This document shows positions 1 to 11,706 of a DNA stretch of 64,000 bases, piece by piece. The stretch spans positions 149,219,519-149,283,518 of the forward strand of contig NC_134366.1 of the NCBI RefSeq assembly GCF_035582795.1. The letters run 5' to 3'. Positions within the stretch are counted from its first letter, which is position 1. Every line of letters begins with the position of its first letter. The notes under the pieces were generated by a model. The model did no database searches. It saw only the letters and a program-made list of their open reading frames with translations, and was not told where the DNA came from. Both the position numbers and the translations under genes were made by a program. This stretch comes from Mycteria americana. Its lineage: Eukaryota; Chordata; Aves; Ciconiiformes; Ciconiidae.

Positions 1-3000
1 CTCTGTCGCTAGGGGACACTTTTAAAAGATAAAGGAGATGGAGCCTGGGGGAAAGTAATACTCTGTCTTACAAACATATACCAAGGTAATGATGAGAGCT
101 CTTGCACACGCTTATAGATCACACCCAGGGAAATACACTCGTAGCAGAATTGTTAATCTTAGCTTTCCTGCTTGGTTGTGAAATCCAGTTTTTGAGTCAG
201 GAAAGGCTCATCAGAGTAGAAATGATAGAGGGGGAGAAAGGGCTAATCAGTAAGGCGATGAGAAAACTAAGGGAGATAGGGATAAAGAAGGAACAGAAAG
301 AAAGAAGGTGAGTGCAATAGGAATGGAAAAACATATCAATGGAGAACGCTAGCAGAGGGAGATGAGAGGGTGCAGAGTTAGGAGAAGAGCAGCATAAAGC
401 AGGGACAACTGCCATTGGTAGTTTAGGAAAAGAGTGAAAAACAGCCAAAGTTTTAAACATGTGTAAATGTTGGGCTCAGGAGCTCTAGAGGCATCAGAAA
501 GGAACCGGTGACCACTGGGACTGAGGCAGGGATGCTACCCGATCAAGGACAGAAGAGGATGCTGCCACCCCCTCCCATGCTTCTTACCCGTCAGCACCCT
601 TTCGTTAGGTCTGCTCTTAGAGTAGTTGCTCCTAAGGCCACCAGTCTCGATCCAAGCAGTCCTGCAGCCCGGTGCTAAGAAATGAGCAAAATACAGAGTC
701 AAATCCATTTGCAGTTGTCCTTCATTTCAGTGAAGTCCCAAACTAAATTTGGGGCTATGTTTGGGTTTTAAGAGGAACTGATGCCGGGGTCAGGTGTTTC
801 TTAGGTGCAGTCTTCCTCATTTACAAAAAAGCTCTTCAAAGCCATGTCTCCCTGAGCACTGCAAGAAAGCCAAGCCTGCCTTTCCAACAAACACCACTCC
901 TGACTCTTAGTTTCTTCCTTACTTCCACTAGAGATGACGCATCACCCCTCCTCTGACTTTTTTCTCCTTTCTTTCCATTTCCCATGCATATGCACCCTTC
1001 GGTCTGTAATCAGTCCTAAGAAGGGTCTTTGATACTCAGAGTGATGCCTCCCACTCGCAACGCTCTGCAACCACACTACCCCTTCAGCCGTGTCATCGCT
1101 ACTGCTGCAGTGCCAACTGCTGAGCAGGAGCAGGAAACCGATCCAGGTTTAAAGTAATGCTGTAAAACTGGGAGGAGAAGGGGAGAGAGGGAGGGAGAGG
1201 CATGGTTATTTTTAACCTGGATCGATTCCCTTACCCACTTCATGCTGCAACCTCACAGACACTTGCACCGGTGCAGCAGGCAATGGCAATGAGCTGGTGG
1301 CTGGGGGGTGTGCTGCTGAACCCTCCTTGCCAACAAGACGAGGGTGGCATATGCATGTGCTCTGCTCTGCTCAGCCCGTGATGTGCTGGCCAGTGGCTTC
1401 TGTTGCTAACACCTCAAAAATGTGCCTTTCATTCCTCCTTCCACATGGGGATTTCAAGGCACCAAGCAGCTAGAGGTGAAAGCTTTTATTCCCACAGAAA
1501 ACCAGGGGTGTGTAAGTTCTACGTGATGTTGTTTTAGCTGAGCTACATTGGCCCGCCACACAGATGAGGATCTGTTTGACTGTGCTCACTGCTCTTACAA
1601 CATTATCTCGAGTTTCATGATATCAGGTGATGTTGGTAGGGGCCAGCTGTGGGAACCAGATGATCATATGTGAATCTCAGCTTTCTTTTTCCTTTCTTAA
1701 AGCAAGCTCGTGGCAGGAAAATGAGGGAAGCCTGACAGCATGACACAAAGGCTGAAGCATTTGAAGGCGCATAAAACACGCTTCAAATGTACACATTTTG
1801 TAAAATCTCATTATTTTTTGAGGCTTGATTCATGACGGCTAAATCCTTGGGACTGGCAATATTGATATAATGTAAAAGAGCTATAAACATTAAAGAAGTA
1901 AAAATGCACAAAGCTTCTACATCACCCGCCAGCTGCAGCCAAGCTATGCCTCATCGGGATTTATTGCAGCATCCTCAAGCAGAGCAAGTGGTGAAGTGGT
2001 ACTATTACTTCTGATTACAAATGGACTGGGTAAGAGCATCGGCAGTATAAACACCCCATTATAGAATAGGCTGCACAGTACAATACCTACTATATTAATA
2101 ACATTCAATTCTTCAGTTTTAAAAATAGTGGTCTCAGGAAGAAAAGCAATCGCATTCTAGTCTGACACCTGAAAGGAAATGTGGGAAGGAAATAACTGTA
2201 ACTGGCACAGCTAATAATGGGTTATGATGTTACCCTCTTGGGAACAGGGGGGAATTGTCCTGCACTTCAGACTGGAATTAGCCTGATTTCTCAAACGTAA
2301 ATCTGTGTTAATCCTTCTAAAAGTTAAAAAAAGCCCAGGTGAACTTTTGGTCCCCATGGAGCTCCTCTGTGCCATTTTGATGGAAGAAGAGGGTCAGAAA
2401 GCTGCCTCCACGGTTCGCCCGAAGGCGGCCCTCATACAAGGGAGCCAGAGACGTCCCTGCCGTCCCCACGCAGTCTCTCCCTGCCTGCCGAGGGCAAGAA
2501 GAGGCTGGAGCAACCTGCCCTTCGGTAAGCTTTACTTAACGTAATGGTCCCTCGAGGCCTTTGGCAACTCAAAGATTAGAGGGCTCATCTGAACACAGAA
2601 GCTGCACCAATTTAACTTATATCATGGCTTTGATTTGTGTTCCCAGAGCCAGTTCAAGGTGTGGTTTCACAGGTTCGTAGCTCTCTGTTCCCATCCCTCT
2701 GCCGGAGGTCTGTCCCTCCCAGTGGAGCTGGTGGCCCTCGCCGTGGGTGCTCATCTCGGCTGCTTTTGTGCAAAAACTGGGCAGTTTCCCACAGACCTGC
2801 CTCCACCAGCCACTTTTGCCCCGGAGGAGCTGGGGCACGGGGAGGTTCGGTTCTGCCAGCTCATTGTGGGATGAAGATGACCAGCACAAACACTGAGTAA
2901 ACAGCTGGGGTGGGGACTCCTCGAACGTAGCAGCGAGGGTTGTCAGCCTTTGTCAGTCAGCACAGCTGCTTCCACAGCCCCAGGGAGTTCAAACCCTCCT

Positions 3001-3174
3001 CTCCCACACCCCAGCAGCGTGCCCAAGCCACACCGCTGTGGGATAGAAGGGGACACTCTCTGTCTCATCCCGTGATTTATTATCTGCTGATAATAAAGAA
3101 ATCAAGATTCAGGCAGAAGGAGCAAAGAGAGGCTTTAGATATCACATCCTACTGGTGGATCTCAAAGTGGTTTT

Positions 3175-3245
3175 GGAGGTAGATTGAGTAGGTGGTTGAT
3201 GTGCTGAGGGTCACCTAGCAAGCAAATGACAGAACTAGGAAAAAT
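3175..3245 (-). repeat. Probable MIR-like core-SINE relic
   Basis: The stretch around GGTCACCTAGCAAGC followed by AATGACAGAACTAGG resembles the reverse complement of the tRNA-related part of MIR-type SINEs (ordinarily GGTCACACAGC, then AGTGGCAGAGC). It is strongly diverged and the boundaries are approximate. The call rests on pattern memory only. Confidence 0.4.
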
Positions 3246-4311
3246 GTCACCTTAGACCCTTTCCAGTGACCCACTCACCTCACAACAGTGCCTCCAACTC
3301 AGAACCTCTCTGGCAGAGACAGACCATAGTTAAATGCTTGCATCTTCCTCCCACCCACTGGGCAGGCATCAGATTTGAACCGAACCTGTCCTACCCCTGC
3401 CTAGGCCCCCTTCCACCACCCAGATCATGCACAAGGGGCCTTATATGACCCTGCTTGCACCCATACACCCACCCTGGAAGAGTGCGGTGGAACACATCCA
3501 AGCTTCAAGACGCACCAGTTTATCCATCCCAGGCTAACACGGCATCCTCAGTTAAACTGATGCAACATTACACATGGGCTACGATGGAAGCCCCCATGAC
3601 CTCTGAGAAATAAGACTGCTGAAGGGGGCCTAAAGGTTTGTTTAAACCTTTGTTCCCTTGCTTTTTCAGACTAAGTAGTGCATTAGCACAGCTGAAGATC
3701 CAGCCTATTTTGTAGCAAGTGTAGATTGAATTAATCTGTCTCAACTCCAGTTGTACAATGAGAGGCTTCTTTAAAGGCAGGAAGTCGGCTGTCCCCATAT
3801 TCTTCCCTGAGACAAAAGTTCTGGGCACTGCTAGATGAGAAAATAGCTCTGGCTTTTTCTAAAGAGCCAGTGAAATAAAATCACCGGAGGAAGTCTTCCA
3901 AAGCCCTTCAATACAGCAAACTGTGTGGGCAAAGCAGTACAAGCAAAGATTACATCATCCCCAGAAACAACCAAACAGCTCTGTGAAGGTAATTACCAAG
4001 TATGATGTAAACAACTGGATAGGGGTATGCGTAAACACTGCTAAACCAGAATACTGAGCGTGTTATCCTGGAGAACAGAATGAGAGCATTTCAAGGCATA
4101 TGTTAATTCATCAGCTCTCACCATTATTCCTGATTACGAGTGCTTGCGTTTCAATACTGTCTTGGGAAGCTGTGAACATCAAAGCCCAGAGATGCACACA
4201 CACACATCCAGGTCCACCAGCTCTGCCGGGGAGGTATGAATCTCCAGCAAGCAGATGATAACAAATAGCAGGAAGCCCATGAAACTACATCTTAAGCCAG
4301 GTCTGGGAATG

Positions 4312-4346
4312 TGAATCAAAGCCATGATTTAAGTGGCTTTGATTCA
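4312..4346. promoter_or_regulatory. Perfect 13-bp inverted repeat with paired TCF/LEF-type motifs
   Basis: Bases 4312-4324 are the exact reverse complement of 4334-4346, with a 9-nt spacer. Each arm carries the TCF/LEF HMG-box core: ATCAAAG at 4315-4321 on the + strand and CTTTGAT at 4337-4343. A third ATCAAAG sits at 4375-4381. The symmetry and the three motifs are seen directly. A role as a Wnt-responsive element is an inference. The nearest gene I can see starts 32 kb away, so the target is unknown. The inverted repeat could also be chance or a hairpin of no function. Confidence 0.35.
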
Positions 4347-7300
4347 GCCCCTGTGTAGAGACTAGAAACTGAAAATCAAAGTGGGGCTTGGTACCTTTTT
4401 CAAGGAGGTAGCTCCATGGCCTAAATGAAAGGAGTTGGTAGCTCCCTCAGAAGCGCGGGTCCAAATCTGAGCCGAGATGTGGGGAGAAGCTCTTTTCTCT
4501 TTTCAGAGCTGGCCACACGAAGGAGTTTACTTTGCAGTGTAGTGTCGCAATGTAATTGCTTCATATAAACTAGTATGCAGGAGCAGTCTCCAAATGAACA
4601 CACAGCTTTTACTTCCTGAGTCATTGTTTCTGCTTGGAGAAAGGGAGGGAGGACACTTCAGCCCGTATGGTGAGCTGGGACCCCGTGGTACCTGGTGAGG
4701 CTGCTGGGCTGTGGGATGGCTCCCATGGCACCCGGTGGGGCAGGTGACAGAGCGTAGCCAGAAGTCACTGATTTCCGTCCAGTCAAATCCCTGTGAGTCA
4801 CCTTTTGGGTGGTATCTTTGTTCAAGTTCCCAACAAACCACTACGAACAAACCAGCTCTCCCGAGGTAACTGGGCTGGTAACTGGGTGTAGGTGGCAATC
4901 AGTATGGGGATATTTGGCATACCAGGGCCGGACAGATGCAAGTTTTCCAACCAGGCACAACTCTCCCACGCAATTTTGGCTGCCATTTTTCCGGCTTCCT
5001 CTTCCTCATCGGCAGCAGTGCCAGAAGAATGAGGATGCAGAGGAGGAGCAGAAGGAACTTAATATGGCTGAGCAAGGTGCTCTCCTGGAAGGACTGCCTT
5101 TCAAATGTCTTCCCTCCTCATCACGCACTTTCCGTCCCCGGTGGGAGAGGAGTATGCTGGGGGCCACCACTAGCCCGCAGGACCTGCTTCGAGGTGAGAA
5201 GAGGCACTTTTCCACATACGGTTCATCTGAGAGCCACCGCATCAGACTGCCTACGCAAAAGCAGACAGCCGTCACCATCCAGAAAGGTGTCATCAGGGCA
5301 GCACTTGAAAGTCCCCAGGTCCCAGGGTGTTGTTAGTGTCACCTATGAGGGTCCCTAATTTCACTGGCTTGGCTGGCAGCACAGCCCTTGCTGTTGTTAT
5401 CCCTGAGCCAAGGCTTGGAGTTAATAAATACAAGCCGGTACCTGTAACTGGGTGCAGCCCTGGCCTCGATGGGGCAGACCACACAAGTGCAGGATCACTC
5501 CTGCTCACCTGGGCCAGTCCCATCTCGGGCTACACCGCTGGTGGTACCTCAAGCCCCACAGTTTCCAGTAAAACTTCATCTAGGGGTTGTCTGCTCTACT
5601 TCAGGCCTTGTGAAGAGCTTACAGAGGTCTTGGTCTTTAGAGTGCATGCAATTCACCAGATTGTCACCTGCCTCCGCTGCTGAAAAAAAAAGAGGACTGC
5701 CATCCCACTTAAGAGTGTCATTAGCAGTGCCAGGGTTTCTCCTTTAGTTTCGAGAAGGTGCTGTCTGCACCCTCTCTGCACGGCTGAGTAAGACGGTGGG
5801 ACATGTGGATCACAGAAAAGTCCACGTAACGACTGCAGGAGCAGCGACAGGACGGGGTGCAGCACAGCTCCCCATCGTCACAAGCTGTACGCAGACATCA
5901 GCCGCGGCTTCATGAGCTAAGCGCAGTCGGTCCACAGCTACAGCTGCCCCCGCGCTGCGCCAGAAAGAGGGACTCGCCTCGGCTGCAGAGCAGAGGCTCA
6001 GACGCTTCTAGGCTTTCTTAGCAGCCCATGTCATGCACCCATTAGAGTGGCAATTTCCAGAGCATGCGTCAGACAGCCCTCCTACACTGATGCGGAGAGC
6101 AACACCTTGGCCTGACATAATACTAGGAATATTTGTCATGATTTGTGGTACATAGCATCACTGATACAGTGACATGACCTGCTGAGCTGTGTGGGACATT
6201 TCCTTTGCTATGAGGTGTTAGTTCTGCATGCTCGGCAAGCCTTTATTAATTTTAAATAGAATGGTGGATGTCAATTAACTGTGGGAGATATGTCAGCATT
6301 TGTTAATGCACTCTGTACTCCTTTATTAATTTTTCATACCGTCATGGATGCGAGTCTGCTCAGGGGAAACGTCAACAGTAGCACAGCACATTTCCCTGCA
6401 GGGCCCTGTGTTGGGAGGCAGGGAGTGGAGAAGAGGGGGAGGCTCTGTATTATTGCTTGGTGAGATTTTTTTCTGAGTGCCTGAGTACCCTCATGAATGT
6501 ATAAAATTGTGGAACTTGTGCATAACCAGTTTGAATGCCTAAGTTCTGGCCTGTGGGGCTTCCCTCCCTGCCTGCAGCATCATTACACAAGCTTTGTAGG
6601 CCTTTTCTAGGTCATGATCGATTTTATATATTGGACTACATGTTGGATAATGCTGGTGCATTAAAAAAAAAACAAAATTCAGCTTTAAAATGAAGACAAA
6701 TATTAGACAAAACTTTTTTTTCCCCTGGAAAGTGCAATGCTTTAATGCTGTGCAAACAGAGCAAAGGCAAGGACAAGGGCGATATTGCTATACAGAGCTG
6801 GGAGCTCTGGGCACGTTGTGGAGAGTCTTCCAGTGTGTGTGACCAGCTTTCCCTATCTAGGAATCTTGGGAACTGGTGTGGCATGGCTTTGTAATCTGCT
6901 CACAACATCAAAGGTGGATCCACCTCCATGAACGATTTTTGCACCGGTTCTTTGATCAGGAAGCGAGCTGTCTTGCGTTCCCGGCCTCTGCTCCTCCCAG
7001 AGCATCACACTCGTGTCCTGCACATTTCCGCATTTCTCGGAGCTCAAATGAGGTCACCAAACATTTCCTTCTTTGTATTTCCCTTTCTTCACTCTCAGGT
7101 CCTCTCAGGATGCTTCAGGCACAGATCTTGTAGAGTCAGAGAAGTTACGGGCAGACTGTGTCCCTTCCCCACAGCAGCTGAATTAAGGGAAAGGACTCTG
7201 CCCCACTCTCAGGTGCCACCCTTGGAGCTCTTTTGGGAGACTCATGAAATGGTGAACCCTTCCCACCTCTCCTCCCATGTGATTTCGGACCTCAGAGCCG

Positions 7301-9544
7301 GATCCACAGCTGTCATGGGGAAGGGGCAGCCGCCTCTGCCACAGGGGACGTGCTGGCGGCAGTCCAGCTACACGGGGCTGCAGTACAGACTGCGCTGCAG
7401 GACAAACAAATCACAAGAGGACAAGAAAAGCAGGTTTCTACGAAGACTGGGGGGAAAACCCACTGAGATCCATATTTCTGTTAGATCATGAGAAGGGCTT
7501 GGCTGACGTTCTGCTCGGCTGGTAGGAGATAGCCATGAATTTGGATCCCAGGGGAGGCAGCCAGGAGCTCCACACTTTGGGTATCTGAAATGCCATCTAC
7601 CTCCCTTGCAGCCCTGCTCTGAGTCCCAACGGCCTTTAATGCTGCTTTGCGATGAATTTGAAGACTTGTGGAACTAACCATATCGAAGCTTTACTAATAG
7701 CACTCTGCAGTGTATGTCCTACTCAGACTGCCTACAGTTCTTCTGATAGAGAAACGCCACTTCAAAATTGTTAACAATAGGAAATGCTCGTCTGAGTTTT
7801 AGATGGTTTTGCACTGGCAAAGGTGGGCTGGCTGGCAGGCAAACAGGCTGTATGAGGACTGAGCACAGTGACGGGGTGGTGGGAGAGGGAGGCAAGGAAG
7901 AGGATGGGCAGCTGGCTCTGAGGCAGGCAGGCAGGCTCCCTCTTGCATCCTGTGTTTGTAGGGAGGGAGATTGTAACGTGGGGTTGTTCCACAGTGTATA
8001 AACCAACCTAAAACGGGGCTGCCATGGGGTTCATCCTCCTCTCACAGCATAGCTGTACTAGCCTTGCACACCCAGGGCTGGCAGGGAGCCAGTGCAGGGA
8101 GCTGAGCTGGCTGAAAGCTAACACCACGGGGAAAAAATGATGAATCTTCAGGCAAACCAGCTCCCTTACCCAGTCACTGTGTGGTTGCACTGGTGCCAGA
8201 GCTCGTGCCAGGGGTAGGAGACAGGGAGGATGGCTGCAGCCCCAAATTACATCAAACTGAGGTCCAGCAGAGTTGTGTCCCAGCTTGGAAGGCTCCTTGA
8301 AAGACATCTAGCTCCTGGGCAACTTCTTCCTTCCTTGTCCAGGCAGTGCGCAGTGTGCTGCCGAAGGGGTGCTCTGTTCTCAAAGGCCACAGGTATGTTA
8401 ATAAATCAAATGGCTGGGGGCTTCTTCCTTGGCCCTAAGGGCAAGTGGCATGGCTAAACTCTCCTCGTCCATCCTGCCTCTTGGGGAATGGTCCCTGCAC
8501 TGTTCATATCCCCCAAAATGGGCCGGACTGCAGTCTGGAGCCAAAGTCATGCCAGGGAGTGCTCTAGTAGCACTTAAATGGTGAGACAGTGCGGTGGGAT
8601 GGCTCGGGAGGGTGGATGCCAGAGCAGGGGATGGCTCACATGCGAGGATCCAGCTGCCGAGGACCAGCTGCAACACAACGTGGAGACATGGGAGGAGGCC
8701 CACAGGGAGCCACCGGCTGCCATGGGGCAACTTATCCTGAAAGGTTATTCAGGGTCCTCTGAGATGCATCTGTAAGTACAGACACCCCCCTGGCCCCAAG
8801 GTAAATATATATCTGTAAAATACCGTGCATTTCATCAGTGACATCGCTGTAAGGAACTGTGCCTTTCAGTGTTGTGAAGTGTTTGTGTAGCCCAAAGAGA
8901 CCCAAGAGATGCTGCACAGCCTGTTCTGTGAGGGGCTTTGGGGCAAGACCTTCAAATGTCCTCGCCGCTCCACGCTGATATTTAAAGGTCAGTTGCATTC
9001 TGAAAAGTTACCTCGGCGGGCATAGTGGAAATTTGTCTTTCTAATCAACTCACAGATTTGCCCAGCTGACAACTGAAAATATGCATTTACAGACTGGCCA
9101 GTTCAGGGTAAGATCAGCTGCGAAAGCCAGAGCGGCAGTTTCTGGGTCTCCCACCCTCAGCAGCGAGGGCTGTGTAAAAAACGCTTACAAGTCTGCAAAT
9201 GGGGCTAGAGTTGGAGTAGAAATGTGCTGTCTTGGGTGAGGAAGTTCTGCAGCCTTAGCAGGCACAAAATGTAGCAAAACCTTATTTTAGTGAGTGAATT
9301 CCCCAGATGTGGCTGGGAACAAGTCGATTGACTCCAAAAGATCTATTTATCCACAATCACTATTTAGAGTAAAACTGTGCTTTGGAGTTTTGAAGGCACT
9401 TTCGCAATAGAGGGGTTTGCCCTGGTGTCCTTGGCCAAAAATAGTCACTTCTCTTATTTTGGTCCTGCTAACGTATGCCAGCTGGCTGCCACCCTCCATT
9501 CCTGACACGGCTGCATTTCAGTTCTGTTGTTTATGTAAAGTTTG

Positions 9545-9600
9545 TGCAGTGTGATTTAGGGTCCTTTGGGATGAAATGTACTATGTAAATATAAACTTTT
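9545..9600. repeat. Possible ancient amniote repeat relic
   Basis: The order GGGTCCTTTGGGATGAAA followed by a CTATGTAAAT-like tail resembles the 3' part of an old interspersed repeat common in reptile and bird genomes (GGATGAAAGGCGCTATATAAAT type). It is short and diverged, with approximate ends. Confidence 0.3.
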
Positions 9601-11675
9601 ATTTCCAAAGCCTTTCTGTAGCCATTAAGGGCCTAATTCATCCCACCAAGCAGGGGTTCACACCAAGAGTTGGCCAAACAGATGTGGCTCCCAGCATCTT
9701 CTGGCACCTAGCGGGTTCAGGCTCTGGAGGAAGCTTCCTTGAGCAACTTGTGGAAATACCGCAGTGCTGCTCAGTGCCCCAGCACTCAGCTTCGGTTTGG
9801 ACCAGGATTCTGAACATTCAAGTGGAAGGGTAGTTTGAATACAAGGGTTTCGTTTGGCATTTTACTACATAAACTTGTCGTTTGCAAACAGATTGGAATC
9901 TGGATTTGGAGTTTTGCACGCTCCTTCGCACTAGGCTGTAGGATAGTTTAGATCCATCTGGTTAATTTACCAATACAGCTGAGCAGGTGATAAGGAATAG
10001 AGTGGGCTACAGCCACCTAACTCCTTCTCTTTCAACCTCATTATAAATAAAGACTGAGATTGAATTGTAGCAATCATCACGACAACTCCTTCTTTTCTGG
10101 CTCCACGTCAGATATCCCTGTAATTGGGAATAATGTGCATATTTACAGCTTTCGCAAACAAATCCAGCCCTGCTGAGGAATTGGGAGAAGTAAATCTGGT
10201 CCAGCGCGATTATATCTTGCCATCTATGACAAGTAGGGGCCTATCCCAGACTCTATGCAACACATATCCACAACGCACACTACACAATACAAAATGCAAC
10301 ATTTGCAACATAGCAAAGCAAATGATCTACAAGATATAGCTGCCTATTTAAATAGTGTCCTCAATATTTATCGATAGGAATTCCTGTGTCCCTTCAGCTG
10401 TAGAGGGAGTGGAAAAATGGGGGCTTTCTAATATGGCTGGAAAGGTAAAGAAAGTAAAAAAAAAACAGGTAAAGGTAAAGTTTGCAAATCCAGGGTGGTA
10501 AAGTCAAGGGTCCAGGATCACACAGCTACAATACCCTTCCAGTGTTTTCTTCATCAGGGATCTTCAACATCCAGTGACTGCAGCAGGAATGACATTGAAC
10601 AAGAAACTTCCCTTAGTTTTCAGAAGCCACAAAGCATAAAGCAGAGCTCATGTGCCTTAACAGCAGGTGAAGTTGAAATTTCACCTGTGCCCAGCCAGCA
10701 CCAGCTTCTGCCAGCCCAGGCAGAGCCTGTGACACGAGAAGCTGTGCCCGTGTTTGTGAGTTGGTAAGCAGGAAAGTCTGCAGCCTTCCAGCTATGCCTC
10801 CTGCAGCTGGCTCAGCTCAGATGAATGTCTCTGCCTCCAAGAGCAGCAGCGGGGGGCAAAAATGAAAGCAGGTATCTTTCTCCATGAGTCTCTCAGCTTT
10901 GCAATGAATTCAGTTTCCAAACGTGCAATAGCAGCAGCACATACTCTCAGGCTGGGCCTTTCAGGTGCACTTCATATCAGCACCGCAAGCGCCGGAGCGG
11001 CAGGAAAGGGGAGCTGCCTCAAACAGACGCTGCTGAAGATGTCCTTGTCAAAGTTCAAACACGAAAGGAGACTTGTGGGCATTTGTCCCCAGGCAAGAAA
11101 AATGAAGACCAGAAGGAACAGGCTGACATCCATGCTCTGCCTGGTACAAAATGCTGGGGGTTGCTCATTAGAGGAGGGAGGTCTGCTCTGGCAGCCCTCC
11201 TTGCTTCTGCGAGCAAGTGCTGCTGAACGAACACCTCAGTCACCAGCAAAGCTCCTCGTAAGCACTGGGTTGCCATTTTGGACATCACTGGGTGCCTTTC
11301 TCAGACAGCCTACCGGGACTTCACAAAGCAGGCGGGAACACTGCACCGAGAATTAAAACCTGGAGCTGCTGAATTTACAACAAGCAGCAAGACTAACCTG
11401 GACATTGAACAGGCAGAGTAGATATAATCCACATCTCCAGGCCAGAGCTGTAATCCACCTTCGTTTATGGGATGATGCACCTCTGCAGCCCACTCCAGCA
11501 GAGCCTGTCACTGTCCTGGAGAACAGACTCACCCCTCGTACCTGTCTGAAGGCAGAAGAGGCCATTGGAGAGAAGAAGTCTTGGCGGTTGTACGTGATGC
11601 TACCCCAAGTGAGGGCTGGAGGCAGCACAAGGCTGAGACGCTGGATTCATCTTAGAAAGTAGAGAGTGCAAGGCA

Positions 11676-11706
11676 TTATTTGGGATTAGGGTTATTTGGG
11701 ATTAGG
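11676..11706. repeat. 16-bp tandem duplication
   Basis: TTATTTGGGATTAGGG at 11676-11691 is followed directly by a second copy from 11692 that differs only at its final base. It is a small local duplication with no obvious function. Confidence 0.8.

Noticed and set aside
4809..5336. Plus-strand open frame of 175 codons with a second 140-codon frame overlapping it
   Set aside because: Two frames are open over the same bases and neither translation resembles a known protein, which points to composition rather than coding.
10862..11356. Plus-strand open frame of 164 codons
   Set aside because: No domain or family is recognisable, no exon context is seen, and a minus-strand frame overlaps it.
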